Notes: generated by a model from the sequence alone, not told the origin. Shown: positions 16,212 to 25,934, numbered from the stretch's first letter. The stretch is 64,000 nt of DNA from [Actinomadura] parvosata subsp. kistnae (GCF_900323885.1 NZ_OOHJ01000018.1:1537001-1601000); one strand, 5' to 3'. Numbers and translations: made by a program.

Positions 16212-17516
16212 ATGAACTCCCCCAGCCCGTTACGACTCCGGCGGATGCCGCTCTTCGTCCTCGGCGTCACCCTCGTCTCGTTCGCCTTCATGTTCAGCAA
16301 GCCGTCGCTGTACGATCTGGGCGCTCTGACGCCGCCTGCGTCCGCCCACGTGTCGAGCGCGTCGGGGCTCAGGTCCCTTCTGCTGGCGCCGCTGCTGGGG
16401 GTGCTCCTGGACAGGGTGCGGCGCCGTCGCGTCGTGCCGGTCACGCTGGCGGCCGCCCTCGCGCTCACGCTGGTGTTCGCGGGCGTGGCGGCGGAGGGGG
16501 TGGGGGCTTTCGTCGTTCCCGTGATGCTGATCGCGTCGGCCGCTCTCACGGCGTTGTGGCAGGTCGGGGAGGAGACGTACCTGCCGTCGGTCGTCGGCGT
16601 CCGCGGGCGGCTGGTCACCGCGAACGCCCTGCTCACCGTGCTGCCGCAGCTCGGCGTGGCGGCGATCGGCCCCTTGCTCGCGCTGGCCGACCCCGGCGGC
16701 CCGGCGTTCGTGATCGTGGTCGCCGGCGCGGCCGCCTGCGCGGCGGTGGCCTTCCACGCGGTGGAGACGACCGAGGAACCGCCGCCAATCAGGGCGGAGC
16801 TCCAGCAGGAGGCGGTTGAGGGGCCGCCATTGCCCAGGGCCGGGGTCTGGCGGGAGGCGGCCGAAGGGGTGCGGTTCACCCTGCGCGACCCGGTGCTGCG
16901 GGCGATCGCTCTGTGCCTGTTCGTGACGGGGCTGACCGGCGAGTTCGCCGACGACATGGTGGGCATGGCGTTCCACGTGCTGGTGGAGGACGTTCCGCCG
17001 GCCGAGGTCGCCCTGGCGAGCATGGGGTCGGTCTACGGCGCTCTCGTGCTGGGGGCGCTGGCGGCGATGCTGCTGCACCGCAAGCTCGGCGTCTACCGCC
17101 TGGCCTGGGTGGCCCTGCTGGTGAGCCAGCCGTTCACGCTGCTGGTCACCCTGTCCGGGGTGGCCGGCGGATGGTCGTGGTACATGATCGGCGTCCTGGT
17201 CCCGCTGGCCGGCTCGATCGCCGCCACGATCGCGCTGACGAGTCACCGGCAGGCGATCACGCCCGCCCGGCTGCTCGGCCGGGTCACCGGCACGCTGGTC
17301 GCCCTCGCCGCGCTGGGCGAGCCCGCCGGGGCGCTCCTGCTGGGCCTGCCCGGCGAGTGGCTGCGCGAGGCCGGTGAGGACGCGTCCTCGCCGTCGCGCC
17401 TGCTGCCCGGTCTGGTCCTCGCCGTCGCGCTGTCCATGGCGGCGGCCGTCCCGCTGCTGCGCGGCCGGCGCCACGCGGAGGCGGCATCCCCCGAGGTGGA
17501 GCCGTCACAGCCCTAA
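16212..17516 (+). CDS. MFS transporter
   Basis: 434 residues with 11-12 predicted helices. The N-terminal half has LLLAPLLGVLLDRVRRRRVVPV, an A-motif-like cytoplasmic loop, and a central loop with charged residues (about 180-215). It belongs to the MFS_3/EntS-like group by pattern (single-component exporters), substrate unknown. Divergent from the P450 gene, so it may export or import its substrate or product. Followed by a hairpin at 17555-17573. Confidence 0.8.
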   Translation: MNSPSPLRLRRMPLFVLGVTLVSFAFMFSKPSLYDLGALTPPASAHVSSASGLRSLLLAPLLGVLLDRVRRRRVVPVTLAAALALTLVFAGVAAEGVGAFVVPVMLIASAALTALWQVGEETYLPSVVGVRGRLVTANALLTVLPQLGVAAIGPLLALADPGGPAFVIVVAGAAACAAVAFHAVETTEEPPPIRAELQQEAVEGPPLPRAGVWREAAEGVRFTLRDPVLRAIALCLFVTGLTGEFADDMVGMAFHVLVEDVPPAEVALASMGSVYGALVLGALAAMLLHRKLGVYRLAWVALLVSQPFTLLVTLSGVAGGWSWYMIGVLVPLAGSIAATIALTSHRQAITPARLLGRVTGTLVALAALGEPAGALLLGLPGEWLREAGEDASSPSRLLPGLVLAVALSMAAAVPLLRGRRHAEAASPEVEPSQP

Positions 17517-17554
17517 CGCCCGCCGCCGCGAGGAGGAGCCGTCACAACAAAAGG

Positions 17555-17573
17555 GGGATGACAACGTCATCCC
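17555..17573 (+). terminator. hairpin after the MFS gene
   Basis: GGGATGAC, loop AAC, GTCATCCC: a perfect 8-bp stem 38 bp after the stop at 17516. There is no T-run, as is common for terminators in high-GC actinomycetes. Confidence 0.5.
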
Positions 17574-17704
17574 GCCCGGGGTCAAAACGGCGGCAAGGAC
17601 GCTCTTGCGCGCGGCCTACCGGCTGGCCTTAAATACACCCCGGCCGCCCCGCCGCAGACGAGGAGCTTCTGTGACCATCGCCGCAGATCAGCCCGCCCCT
17701 CCTC

Positions 17705-17775
17705 TGTTAGCGCTATCACGCCGCCGCCCCCGTCCCGTGAAACTTTCTTTTCACCCCTCGGGAAAGCGCTTACCC
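17705..17775 (+). promoter_or_regulatory. cluster of LacI-type operator-like sites
   Basis: Three palindromic sites precede the polysaccharide lyase: TGTTAGCGCTATCA (17705-17718), GTGAAACTTTCTTTTCAC (17737-17754, containing GAAACTTTC) and GGGAAAGCGCTTACCC (17760-17775). AGCGCT- and GAAAcTTTC-centred dyads are typical of LacI-family sugar repressors in actinomycetes. No LacI gene is in the window. Confidence 0.55.
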
Positions 17776-17805
17776 ACCGCAAGGAAAACCGCAAAGGAAA
17801 CCGCC

Positions 17806-19635
17806 ATGCGCTTACACCTGGCCGCCGCCGCCACCGTCCTGGCCCTGACCGCGATCACGATCCCCACCGCCCCCGCCCAAGCCGCACCCCCCACCAAGCA
17901 GATGGAGGACCTGGACCGGGGCGTGATCAGCGTCAGGTCCGGCTCCGGCAACCTCGTCTCCTGGCGGCTGCTCGGCACCGACCCCGACGGCGTCGCCTTC
18001 AACCTCTACCGCGGCTCGACCAGGATCGCCTCGAACCTCACCGCGTCCACCAACTACCTCGACAACGGCGCCGCCGCCGACGCCTCCTACACGGTCCGCG
18101 CCGTCGTGAACGGGGCCGAGCAGGCCGCGTCCCCCGCCTCGCTGCGCTTCACCGGCGGCACGTACCTGGACGTGCCGATCCAGCCCCCGTCGGGCGGCAC
18201 CACCCCCGACGGCGTCGCCTACACCTACAGCGCGAACGACGCGAGCGTGGGCGACCTGGACGGCGACGGCCAGTACGAGATCGTGCTGAAGTGGGACCCG
18301 TCCAACGCCAAGGACAACTCGCAGTCCGGCTACACCGGCAACGTGTACGTGGACGCGTACCGGCTGAACGGCACCCGCCTGTGGCGCATCGACCTGGGCC
18401 GCAACATCCGCGGGGGCGCGCACTACACGCAGTTCCAGGTCTACGACTACGACGGCGACGGCCGCGCCGAGGTGGCGATGAAGACCGCCGACGGCACCAG
18501 GGACGGCGCCGGCACGGTGATCGGCAACTCCGGCGCCGACTACCGCAACTCCAGCGGGTACGTCCTGAGCGGCCCCGAATACCTGACCATGTTCAACGGC
18601 CTGACGGGCGCCGCGATGTCCACGGTGAGCTACGACCCGCCGCGCGGCACGGTCTCCTCGTGGGGCGACAGCTACGGCAACCGGGTGGACCGCTTCCTGG
18701 CCGGGACGGCGTACCTGGACGGGGAGCGCCCCTCGCTGATCATGGCGCGCGGCTACTACACCCGCAGCGTCATCGCCGCCTGGGACTTCAGGAACGGCAC
18801 GCTCACCAAGCGGTGGACGTTCGACAGCAACGCGGCGGGCTCGCAGTACGCCGGGCAGGGCAGTCACAGCCTGTCCGTCGGCGACATCGACCAGGACGGC
18901 CGCGACGAGATCGTCTACGGCGCCATGGCGGTCAACGACAACGGCACCGGCATGTGGAGCACCCGCACGGGCCACGGCGACGCCCAGCACCTGGGCGACT
19001 TCGACCCGGCCAGGGCGGGCCTGGAGTACTTCAAGGTCAGCGAGTCCACCTCGCAGCCGGGCTCGCTCTACATCGACCCGCGCACCGGCACGATCCTGTG
19101 GTCGACCGCGTCCGGCTCCGACAACGGCCGGGGCGTGGCGGGTGACATCTCGACGGTGCGGGTGGCCAGCGAGTTCTGGTCCGCCTCGGACACCACCCTG
19201 CGCAGCGTCACCGGCAACAGCGCGGGCCGGGAGCCGTCGTCGGTGAACTTCCTCATCTGGTGGGACGGCGACCCGGTCAGGGAGCTGCTGGACCAGACGA
19301 GGATCGACAAGTACGGCACCGACGCCGACACACGCCTGCTGACGGCGTCCGGCGTGCACTCCAACAACGGCACGAAGGCCACGCCGTCGTTGTCGGCGGA
19401 CCTGTTCGGCGACTGGCGCGAGGAGGTCGTCTGGCCGACCAGCGACAACCGGGCGCTGCGCATCTACGCCACCACGACGCCGACGGACCGGCGCATCTGG
19501 ACGCTGATGCACGACCCGCTCTACCGCGTCTCGGTGGCCTGGCAGAACACGGCCTACAACCAGCCCCCGCACACGGGCTTCTTCCTCGGCGACCGCATGC
19601 CCACGCCCCCGCGGCCGGACATCTACGTGCGCTGA
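17806..19635 (+). CDS. rhamnogalacturonan lyase, polysaccharide lyase family 11
   Basis: 609 residues, secreted (signal 1-29, ends TAPAQA). An N-terminal fibronectin-like part is followed by the PL11 beta-propeller with calcium loops DLDGDGQYE, DYDGDGRAE and DIDQDGRDE. PL11 enzymes (YesW type) cleave the rhamnose-galacturonic acid backbone of pectin rhamnogalacturonan I outside the cell. ATG 17806 has an AAAGGAAA site and gives a normal signal peptide. An in-frame GTG at 17671 has a better GAGGAG site but would add 45 residues before the signal and overlap the operators, so it is less likely. Confidence 0.92.
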   Translation: MRLHLAAAATVLALTAITIPTAPAQAAPPTKQMEDLDRGVISVRSGSGNLVSWRLLGTDPDGVAFNLYRGSTRIASNLTASTNYLDNGAAADASYTVRAVVNGAEQAASPASLRFTGGTYLDVPIQPPSGGTTPDGVAYTYSANDASVGDLDGDGQYEIVLKWDPSNAKDNSQSGYTGNVYVDAYRLNGTRLWRIDLGRNIRGGAHYTQFQVYDYDGDGRAEVAMKTADGTRDGAGTVIGNSGADYRNSSGYVLSGPEYLTMFNGLTGAAMSTVSYDPPRGTVSSWGDSYGNRVDRFLAGTAYLDGERPSLIMARGYYTRSVIAAWDFRNGTLTKRWTFDSNAAGSQYAGQGSHSLSVGDIDQDGRDEIVYGAMAVNDNGTGMWSTRTGHGDAQHLGDFDPARAGLEYFKVSESTSQPGSLYIDPRTGTILWSTASGSDNGRGVAGDISTVRVASEFWSASDTTLRSVTGNSAGREPSSVNFLIWWDGDPVRELLDQTRIDKYGTDADTRLLTASGVHSNNGTKATPSLSADLFGDWREEVVWPTSDNRALRIYATTTPTDRRIWTLMHDPLYRVSVAWQNTAYNQPPHTGFFLGDRMPTPPRPDIYVR

Positions 19636-19668
19636 CCTCCGTACGAGCGGGATCCCCCGCGAAGAGCC

Positions 19669-19686
19669 CGGGTGAGGGTTCACCCG
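19669..19686. terminator. bidirectional hairpin between convergent genes
   Basis: CGGGTGA, loop GGGT, TCACCCG, located between the lyase stop and the stop of the minus-strand cobalamin protein, overlapping the latter's last codons. Likely serves both transcripts. Confidence 0.45.
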
Positions 19687-20708
19687 AGTGTCGTGCGGGC
19701 CCGCGCCAGCGTGCCGAGGGCGCGGGGGAAGCCGGTGAGGCGGCCGGCGAGCGCGTCCAAGGCCGCCAGGACCGCGGATTCGGGGACGCCGCGCGCCGTG
19801 AGCACGCTCGTCATCCAGCCCACGAACGCGGAGAACAGCTCGGGGTCGTGGACGTAGAGCGCGGCCCGCAGGAAGTCGACGAGGTAGGCGACGTCCTCGG
19901 CGGTCCGTTCCAGCTGCTGCTCGGTGTAGCCGGCCATCGCGGGGACGCGCCGGGTCAGGTCGTCCATGACGGCGCCGACCAGGCTGCCGGCGGACCGGGT
20001 GAGGTCCGTGTACTCGCGGTCGGCCAGTTGCCGTGGCTCCTCGCCGGAGGTGGCCTGGCGCGGCAGCGGCCCGGCGGCCAGGAGGTCGGCGGCGGTGCGG
20101 GCGTCGGGGGCCCAGGCGTCGGCGCCGAGCAGGCGGGCGTAGCGGCCGTCGGGGCCGAAGGCGGCGCCCCCGGCCACCACGGGCGTGCCCGCCGCCTGGC
20201 AGGCGCTGATCGCCGTGTGCGCGGCCGGCAGCCGGATGGCCAGCGAGCTGGACAGCGCGACCGCGTCCGGGTTCGTCAGGTGCAGGTGGGCGACCAGGTG
20301 CGGCGTCGGGACCTGGGCGCCCAGGTAGTCGACGTGCCAGCCGCGCGCCCGCAGCACTTCGGCCAGCAGCCGGGCGGGGAACGCGTGCCACTCCCCGTCG
20401 ATGCAGGCCACGACGATCCGGCCCATGCCGGGTGCCGGGTCGTTCTGCCGGGTGGGGTGGTGGGCCAAAGCGGCGAGCACGCGCTCGTTGACGGCCGTCG
20501 CCGTGTGCTCCTGGGCGACCGAGAGGCGGTTGGCCGCCCACTCGTGGCCGACGCGGGACTGCACGGCGGCCACGACGTCCAGCAGCAGGGTCTCCATGGG
20601 GAGGCCGGCGTCGAGCGCGTCCGTCGCCACGCGGGTGGCGGCCCGCTCGTCACCGGCCGTCGCCGCCGCCCACAACGCCTCCACCCGCTCCTCGACGCCG
20701 CCGCTCAC
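19680..20708 (-). CDS. cobalamin-binding regulatory protein
   Basis: 342 residues. A helical N-terminal domain (about 1-90, B12-binding_2-like, with VGHEWAANRLSVAQEHTA) precedes a Rossmann-type cobalamin domain (about 94-215) that has DGEWHAFPARL, where the His is the expected lower cobalt ligand of the DxHxxG motif, and later ALSSSLA and VVAGGAAFG segments. A helical C-terminus (about 235-342) follows. No DNA-binding domain, so not CarH-like. Its start overlaps the stop of the upstream PP2C phosphatase gene by 4 bp (ATGA type), implying one signalling unit, perhaps light- or B12-sensing. Confidence 0.82.
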   Translation of the reverse strand: MSGGVEERVEALWAAATAGDERAATRVATDALDAGLPMETLLLDVVAAVQSRVGHEWAANRLSVAQEHTATAVNERVLAALAHHPTRQNDPAPGMGRIVVACIDGEWHAFPARLLAEVLRARGWHVDYLGAQVPTPHLVAHLHLTNPDAVALSSSLAIRLPAAHTAISACQAAGTPVVAGGAAFGPDGRYARLLGADAWAPDARTAADLLAAGPLPRQATSGEEPRQLADREYTDLTRSAGSLVGAVMDDLTRRVPAMAGYTEQQLERTAEDVAYLVDFLRAALYVHDPELFSAFVGWMTSVLTARGVPESAVLAALDALAGRLTGFPRALGTLARARTTLG

Positions 20709-22310
20709 GGAGCCTCCTCACCCCCCGCGCGCGGGGGCTCCTCGCCCGGCGCGGGTGGAGGCTCCTCGCCCGGCGCGCGCGGGGCCGAGATGGTGACGAC
20801 CGCCATGTCGTCGTGCTCGCCCTCGCCGGCCCACTCGGAGGCGAGCATCTGCACGCGCTCCGCCAGCGCCTCGGGCGGCATGCCCGCGCACTGCCGGAGC
20901 TGCTCGCACAGCCGCTCGTCGCCGAACAGCTCGCGGCCGAGCGGGCCGCCTCTGGCCTCGGTGATGCCGTCGCTGTAGAGCAGGCAGGTCTCGCCGGGCT
21001 CCAGCAGGACCGCGTCGGTGACGCTGGTGATGTCCTCCAGGACGCCGATCAGCGTGCCGACGGCGGGGACGGTCTCCACCCGGCCGTCGTTGCGCATGAT
21101 CAGCGGCGCGGGGTGCCCGGCGCTGGTCAGCCGCAGCGCCACACGCGGGCCGCGCCGCTGGAACGAGGCCAGGACGAGCGTGACGTAACGGGTCGGATCG
21201 CCGTCGTTGAGAAGCACCCCGTTGAGCAGCTCCAGCATCCGCTGATGGTCGTCGGCCAGCGGCAGCAGGGCGCGCAGGGTGTTGCGGATCCGGCCGGTGA
21301 GCACGGCCGCCTCCAGGCCCTTGCCCGCCACGTCGCCCAGCACCACCAGCGACTCGCGTCCCGAGCCCGCGACCGGGTACACGTCGTAGAAGTCGCCGCC
21401 GACCCGCTCCCCCGGCCCCGCCGGGCGGTAGCGCGCCGCCAGCTCCACGCCGTCCAGGGCCGGGGTGGCGGGCGGCAGCAGCTCGGCCATCAGGGTCTCG
21501 GTGATGGCGGCCTGCTCGACGTACAGGCGGGCGACCGCGATCGCGGAGCCCGCCCACAGGGCGAACAGCCGCACGAAGACCCGCTCGTCGGCGGTGAAAC
21601 GCTCGCCCGAGCGGCGCACCAGCACCAGCGCGCCCGCCGGCAGGCCGTGGCCGGGCAACGCGATCACCGCCACCGATCCGGCCCCCTCCTCGGGGCCCAC
21701 CCAGCCGGGAGCCTCCTGCGGGGCGAGCCAGCGCGTGGGCACCGGCGGGAAGCCGCGCAACGCCTCGGTCAGCCCCGGCAGCGTGCCCGGGTCGATGACC
21801 GCGTCCTGCCGGACCGCCCGGCCCGTCGCCCCCGCAGCGGGCGATCGCGTAGCGGCGGCCGGCGCGCGGCAGCACCACCAGCGCGCTCTCCCCCAGGCGG
21901 CGCGCGGCCAGGCAGGCGGTGGTCTCCAGGCAACGGTCCAGGTTGAGGGACGGCAGCAGCTCGTTGGACGCCTCCGCCAGGAACGCGGTCCACTCCCGCA
22001 ACGCGTCCATCTCGTGCTGTCTGCCGGTGACGTCGATGAGCCACCAGACGACCCGGCCGCCCGCCGTGTACACGGCGTGCGCCTGGAACACGCGATCGCC
22101 CAGCTCACCGTACGGCTCCGCCCCGCCCGCGCCGAGCCGGTCGTGGGCCCGCGCCAGCCACTCCGGTGCCAGGCGCTGACCGACGACCTGGCCGGTGAAC
22201 AGCGCGCGGGCAGCCTCGTTCGCCTGCTCGACGACGCCCGAGGTGCTGACCGCCAGCATCGGGTACGGAGCGTCCTCCCACACCATCCCGACCATGGCAC
22301 CATCCCGCAC
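20705..22310 (-). pseudogene. PAS-GAF-PP2C (SpoIIE/RsbU) phosphatase, frameshifted
   Basis: About 535 residues if repaired. A PAS-like domain (APYPMLAVSTSGVVEQANEA, residues 12-110), GAF-like domain (about 130-300) and SpoIIE-type PP2C domain with GERVGGDFYDVYP, VLGDVAGKGLEAA and the GEHDDMAVV end. The frame breaks at a CCCCC run (21829-21833 on the plus strand): removing one base joins RRYAIARCG to ATGRAVRQDAV. The tail has an APGEEPP repeat. Such phosphatases dephosphorylate anti-anti-sigma factors. Coupled to the cobalamin-binding gene. Real mutation or a sequencing slip cannot be decided from the sequence. Confidence 0.82.
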
Positions 22311-22385
22311 GACACCCCGAATTCTTCGGTTATTGCCGGATCGCCACGGTCCACCTCATGCCATATCGCTTCTTTGCAGGATCTT

Positions 22386-23765
22386 TCACTCGTTCGCCTC
22401 CGCCGTACGCGCCCCTGTCTGGAGCAGGGCGACGCGGGCGGCGCAGGCCGTACCGATGAGGAGGAGCACGACGACGGCCGCGACCACCCGCAGCAGCCCC
22501 TCGGCGGAGGAGGGGGCGGCGAAGTAGACGCTGCCGAGGCCCGCCACCGTCGTCACCCCGGCGAGGACGGGGCCTGTGGAGTTGAGCGCCGAGAGCGCCG
22601 AGGCCAGCCGCGGCTCCACCAGGGACGTGATCCGCGCGATCAGCGGGCTGTACCCGGCGGCGTGCCCGGCGCCGGCGAGCATGAGCAGCGGCACGGAGCC
22701 GAGCGGATGCCAGCTCAGGGCCAGCAGCCCGGCCCCGCCGGCGAACGCGAGCGGGCCCGCCACCGGCAGCGCGTCCCGCAGCCAGCGCGGGTAGCGGCTC
22801 CAGGTCAGGCTGAGCGTGCCGAACCCCAGCGTGTACGGCACGAACGCCAGCCCCGCCTGCAGCGGCGAGTACCCGAGCGCGCCCTGGAGGTGCAGGGTCA
22901 GGGTGAGCAGGAAGACGGTGTAGCAGCCCATGACGATCCAGCAGGCGGCCAGCCCCGGCTTCACGCCGGAAGGCCGCAGCGCCGCCGGGTCCAGCAGCGG
23001 GTGCCGCGCCCGGCTCTCGTAGCCGGCGAACGCCGCCAGCAGCGCCACTCCGCCGGCCAGCGAGATCCACGCCCAGGCGGGCCAGCCGCTCTCCCGCCCG
23101 AAGATGAGCGGGACGGTGAGCGCGGTCATCGCGACCGTCAGCACCGCCACCCCCGCCGGGTCGAGCCGGGCGGGCTCGTCGTCGGGGCGGGAGCCCGGCA
23201 GCACCCGCGCGCCGACCGCCAGCAGGATCACCCCGATCGGCACGTTCACCAGGAAGATCGGCCGCCACGACAGCCCGAGCAGGTCGGCCCCCGCCACCAG
23301 GCCGCCGATGACCTGCCCGAGCGCGACCCCCAGGGCGAGCACCATGCTGTAGACGCCGATCGCCCGGCGGCGGGCCGGGCCGTCCTCCCAGTTGCGCAGG
23401 ATGAGCGCGAAGATCTGCGGCGTCAGCAGCGCCGCCCCGGCGGCCTGCGCGACGCGGGCGAGCACCAGCACGCCCGCCGACGGGGCCAGCCCGCACAGCA
23501 GCGACGCGCCGGTGAACCAGCCGAGCCCCAGCAGGAACGCCCGCCGGTGCCCGATCACGTCACCGATCCGCGCGCAGGTCACCAGGAGCACACCCATGGT
23601 CAGCAGGTAGCCGGAGACGACGAGCTGGATCGCCGCGCCGTCGGCGCCCAGCCCCTCGCGGATGGTCTGCGCCGCCACCGAGACGATGGAGCCGTCCATG
23701 GACGCCATGGCCTGGCCGGTCAGCAGCACGGCCAGCATCGGGCCACGACGGACAGTTGTGATCAT
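22386..23765 (-). CDS. DHA2-family MFS transporter
   Basis: 459 residues starting MITTVRRGPMLAVLLTGQAM. MDGSIVSVAAQTI in helix 1, YLLTMGVLLVTCARIGD (motif A loop, helix 2-3) and about 14 hydrophobic helices identify an EmrB/QacA-type proton antiporter. The longer frame to 24068 is antisense to the AraC gene. Divergent from the AraC regulator 78 bp away, which probably controls it. Confidence 0.85.
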   Translation of the reverse strand: MITTVRRGPMLAVLLTGQAMASMDGSIVSVAAQTIREGLGADGAAIQLVVSGYLLTMGVLLVTCARIGDVIGHRRAFLLGLGWFTGASLLCGLAPSAGVLVLARVAQAAGAALLTPQIFALILRNWEDGPARRRAIGVYSMVLALGVALGQVIGGLVAGADLLGLSWRPIFLVNVPIGVILLAVGARVLPGSRPDDEPARLDPAGVAVLTVAMTALTVPLIFGRESGWPAWAWISLAGGVALLAAFAGYESRARHPLLDPAALRPSGVKPGLAACWIVMGCYTVFLLTLTLHLQGALGYSPLQAGLAFVPYTLGFGTLSLTWSRYPRWLRDALPVAGPLAFAGGAGLLALSWHPLGSVPLLMLAGAGHAAGYSPLIARITSLVEPRLASALSALNSTGPVLAGVTTVAGLGSVYFAAPSSAEGLLRVVAAVVVLLLIGTACAARVALLQTGARTAEANE

Positions 23766-23843
23766 GCGCCCAGCATGGTGCCGGGGTGGCTGCCCGGTCT
23801 TGAACGAATGTGCGGATTCGCGGGCTGTCGTACGGTGGTGCTC

Positions 23844-24617
23844 GTGCGTACCACCAGGACGGTGATCGAGACCCGCCACTTCGCGATCCGCGCCGTCGAG
23901 TGCACCGACGACCATCCCCGCTGGTCGGCGCCCGAACCGGCGCCGTCCGCGCACATCGTGCTGGTCCAGCGGGGGCACTTCCGCGTCGACGTCGAAGGGC
24001 GGAAGGTCACCGCCGAGCCCGCCACCGGGTACCTGCACCTGCCCGGGGAGGAGCTGCGGTTCGCCCATCCGGCGGGCGGCGACCTGTGCACGGCGGTCAC
24101 GCTGTCCGACGACGAGCTGACGGGCGGGGCGCGGGTGGGGTCAGGGGCCGTGCGGGTGGACGCGCGGCTCGAACTGGCGCACCGGCTGCTCCTGCGCAGC
24201 GGCGGCGACCCCGGCTTCGCCGCCGCCGAAGCCGTCCTCGACCTCGTCCGGCTCGCCCTGCGCGAGCAGCCGCACGACAGCCCGCCGCCCGGCCGGGCCG
24301 ACCTGGCCGAGCGTGCCAGGGAGGCCGTCCTCGCCGACCCGCTCGCCGCCGCGAGCCTGGTCGAGCTGGCCCGGCTGCTGGACACCTCGCCGTCCCACCT
24401 GAGCCACACCTTCCGCCACCACGTCGGCATGCCGGTCAGCCGCTACCGCAACCGCGTCCGCGTCAGCCGCGCCCTCGCCCGCCTCGACCAGGGCGAGACC
24501 GACCTCGCCGCGCTCGCCGCCGCCCTCGGCTTCAGCGACCAGGCCCACCTGACCCGCGTGATGCGGGCCGAGCTGGGGCACACGCCCGGCCGCGTCCGCG
24601 CCCTGCTCGCCTCGTGA
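23844..24617 (+). CDS. AraC-family transcriptional regulator
   Basis: 257 residues. N-terminal cupin-like effector part (about 20-110) and a C-terminal double helix-turn-helix (about 165-255: SLVELARLLDTSPSHLSHTF, MPVSRYRNRVRV, then LGFSDQAHLTRVMRAELGHTPGRVR). Start set at GTG 23844; GTG 23838 and GTG 23862 are also possible, none with a strong ribosome binding site. Divergent from a DHA2 transporter, its likely target. Confidence 0.85.
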   Translation: MRTTRTVIETRHFAIRAVECTDDHPRWSAPEPAPSAHIVLVQRGHFRVDVEGRKVTAEPATGYLHLPGEELRFAHPAGGDLCTAVTLSDDELTGGARVGSGAVRVDARLELAHRLLLRSGGDPGFAAAEAVLDLVRLALREQPHDSPPPGRADLAERAREAVLADPLAAASLVELARLLDTSPSHLSHTFRHHVGMPVSRYRNRVRVSRALARLDQGETDLAALAAALGFSDQAHLTRVMRAELGHTPGRVRALLAS

Positions 24618-24684
24618 CGCTGTAAACCGCATCCGGCCCCCGGACGGTAGTCATCACCGGACGACGACGAGACGGAGATGACGG

Positions 24685-25185
24685 ATGGACGACGGGTTCG
24701 CCGAGTACGTGGCACACCGGCAGCCGCGCCTGTGCCGGATGGCGTACCTCCTCACCCGGGACTGGGGCACGGCCGAGGACGTGGTGCAGACCGCGCTGGC
24801 GAAGGCGTGGCTGGCCTGGCGGCGGATCGAGGGCAACCCCGATCCGTACGTCTACCGGATCATCGTCAACACGCACACGTCGTGGTGGCGCAGGCGCTGG
24901 CGCGGCGAGGTCCCGTCCGAGACGCTCCCCGAGACCGCCGACCCGCGCGACGCGGCAGCCGAGGTGGACGACCAGGCGTCGCTGTGGCGGGCCATCGGCA
25001 CGCTGTCGCCGCGCCAGCGGGCGGTGATCGTCCTGCACTACTACGAGGGCCGCACCCTGACGCAGGTCGCCGACATCGTCGGGTGCTCGCTGGGGGCGGT
25101 GAAGAGCCAGCTCAGCCGGGCCCTCACCCGCCTCCGGGTCGATCCGGACGTTCAGAGCATGAGCTTGGAGAGGGTACAGCGATGA
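24685..25185 (+). CDS. SigE-type ECF RNA polymerase sigma factor
   Basis: 166 residues. Region 2 (FAEYVAHRQPRLCRMAYLL, DWGTAEDVVQTALAKAWL with the conserved Asp-Ala-Glu-Asp-like stretch) and region 4 (LSPRQRAVIVLHYYEGRT, GCSLGAVKSQLSRALTRLR). The SigE-50 style group is abundant in actinomycetes. GGAG lies 7 bp before ATG 24685. Overlaps the next gene by 4 bp (ATGA), so the partner membrane protein is its likely anti-sigma or associated factor. Confidence 0.9.
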   Translation: MDDGFAEYVAHRQPRLCRMAYLLTRDWGTAEDVVQTALAKAWLAWRRIEGNPDPYVYRIIVNTHTSWWRRRWRGEVPSETLPETADPRDAAAEVDDQASLWRAIGTLSPRQRAVIVLHYYEGRTLTQVADIVGCSLGAVKSQLSRALTRLRVDPDVQSMSLERVQR

Positions 25186-25934
25186 GGCACACCGAGAACG
25201 ATCTGCGCGACCTCCTGACCGAGCGGGCCGAGGACCAGGACGGCGACCTCGCCCAGCTCGGCACGATCCTCCGGCGTGGCCGCCGCATCCGCCGCACCCG
25301 CCGGGCCGTGACGGCCGGCGTGGCGGCCCTGGCCGTCGCCGCGCTCGCCGTCATCGGCCTCCCGCTGCGGCCGGAGGGCGCTCCGGTCGCGCAGCAGCCG
25401 GTGGACTCCGCCCGCGTGGAGCCGCCGCCCGGCCCCGAGATCCCCGCGACTTTCGAGGTACGGCTCGGAGCCGAGCAGTTCGACCTGCCGCTGATCCACT
25501 CCGAACGCTTCGGCACCCTAGGCCGCGGCCGCTCGGTCACCTTCACCCCGACCAGCACCTGGACCGGGTACAAGGTGGTCTGCGAGGACCCCCAGGCGTG
25601 GGTCGTCACGGCGCACCGGCTCAAGGGCGGCGAGCGCGGCGGCGCGGCCGCACGGTGCGGCGACGGGCTCGGCGGGCAGCACGACCGGCTGTCCGCGCCC
25701 GCCGACTGGCTGGAGCGCCCGCAGTCGCTGCAGGTCTGGGTCTTCCCCTCGGACGCCCCGGTGCTGGAGGTCGCGCGGGCTGTCAGGGGATGCCGGAAGA
25801 CGGGCTGCGACGAGTCGGCCCTGATCAGCGGCTTGCTCGACCCGAAGGTCCGCAAGCGGCTGGAGGCCGAAGTGGGCGAGCGGCCGGGCAGGTGGGCGGT
25901 CGGGATCTACGACCGGCCCGCTTCTTCCGGCTGA
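25182..25934 (+). CDS. membrane protein coupled to the ECF sigma factor
   Basis: 250 residues. A cytoplasmic N-terminus (1-45, with RHTENDLRDLLTERA and a basic RRGRRIRRTRR stretch), one transmembrane helix (about 46-66), and an extracytoplasmic domain of about 180 residues with four Cys. This layout is that of the membrane partners encoded after SigE-type sigma factors; no HxxxCxxC zinc anti-sigma motif is present, so the anti-sigma role is inferred from position only. Confidence 0.75.
   Translation: MRHTENDLRDLLTERAEDQDGDLAQLGTILRRGRRIRRTRRAVTAGVAALAVAALAVIGLPLRPEGAPVAQQPVDSARVEPPPGPEIPATFEVRLGAEQFDLPLIHSERFGTLGRGRSVTFTPTSTWTGYKVVCEDPQAWVVTAHRLKGGERGGAAARCGDGLGGQHDRLSAPADWLERPQSLQVWVFPSDAPVLEVARAVRGCRKTGCDESALISGLLDPKVRKRLEAEVGERPGRWAVGIYDRPASSG

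Noticed and set aside
17812..20541. 909-codon minus-strand open frame
   Set aside because: Antisense to the polysaccharide lyase, Arg/Val/Gly-rich translation without a domain; a third-position GC shadow.
21465..24617. 1050-codon plus-strand open frame
   Set aside because: Only the last about 257 codons (AraC) are protein-like; the rest is antisense to the phosphatase and MFS genes.
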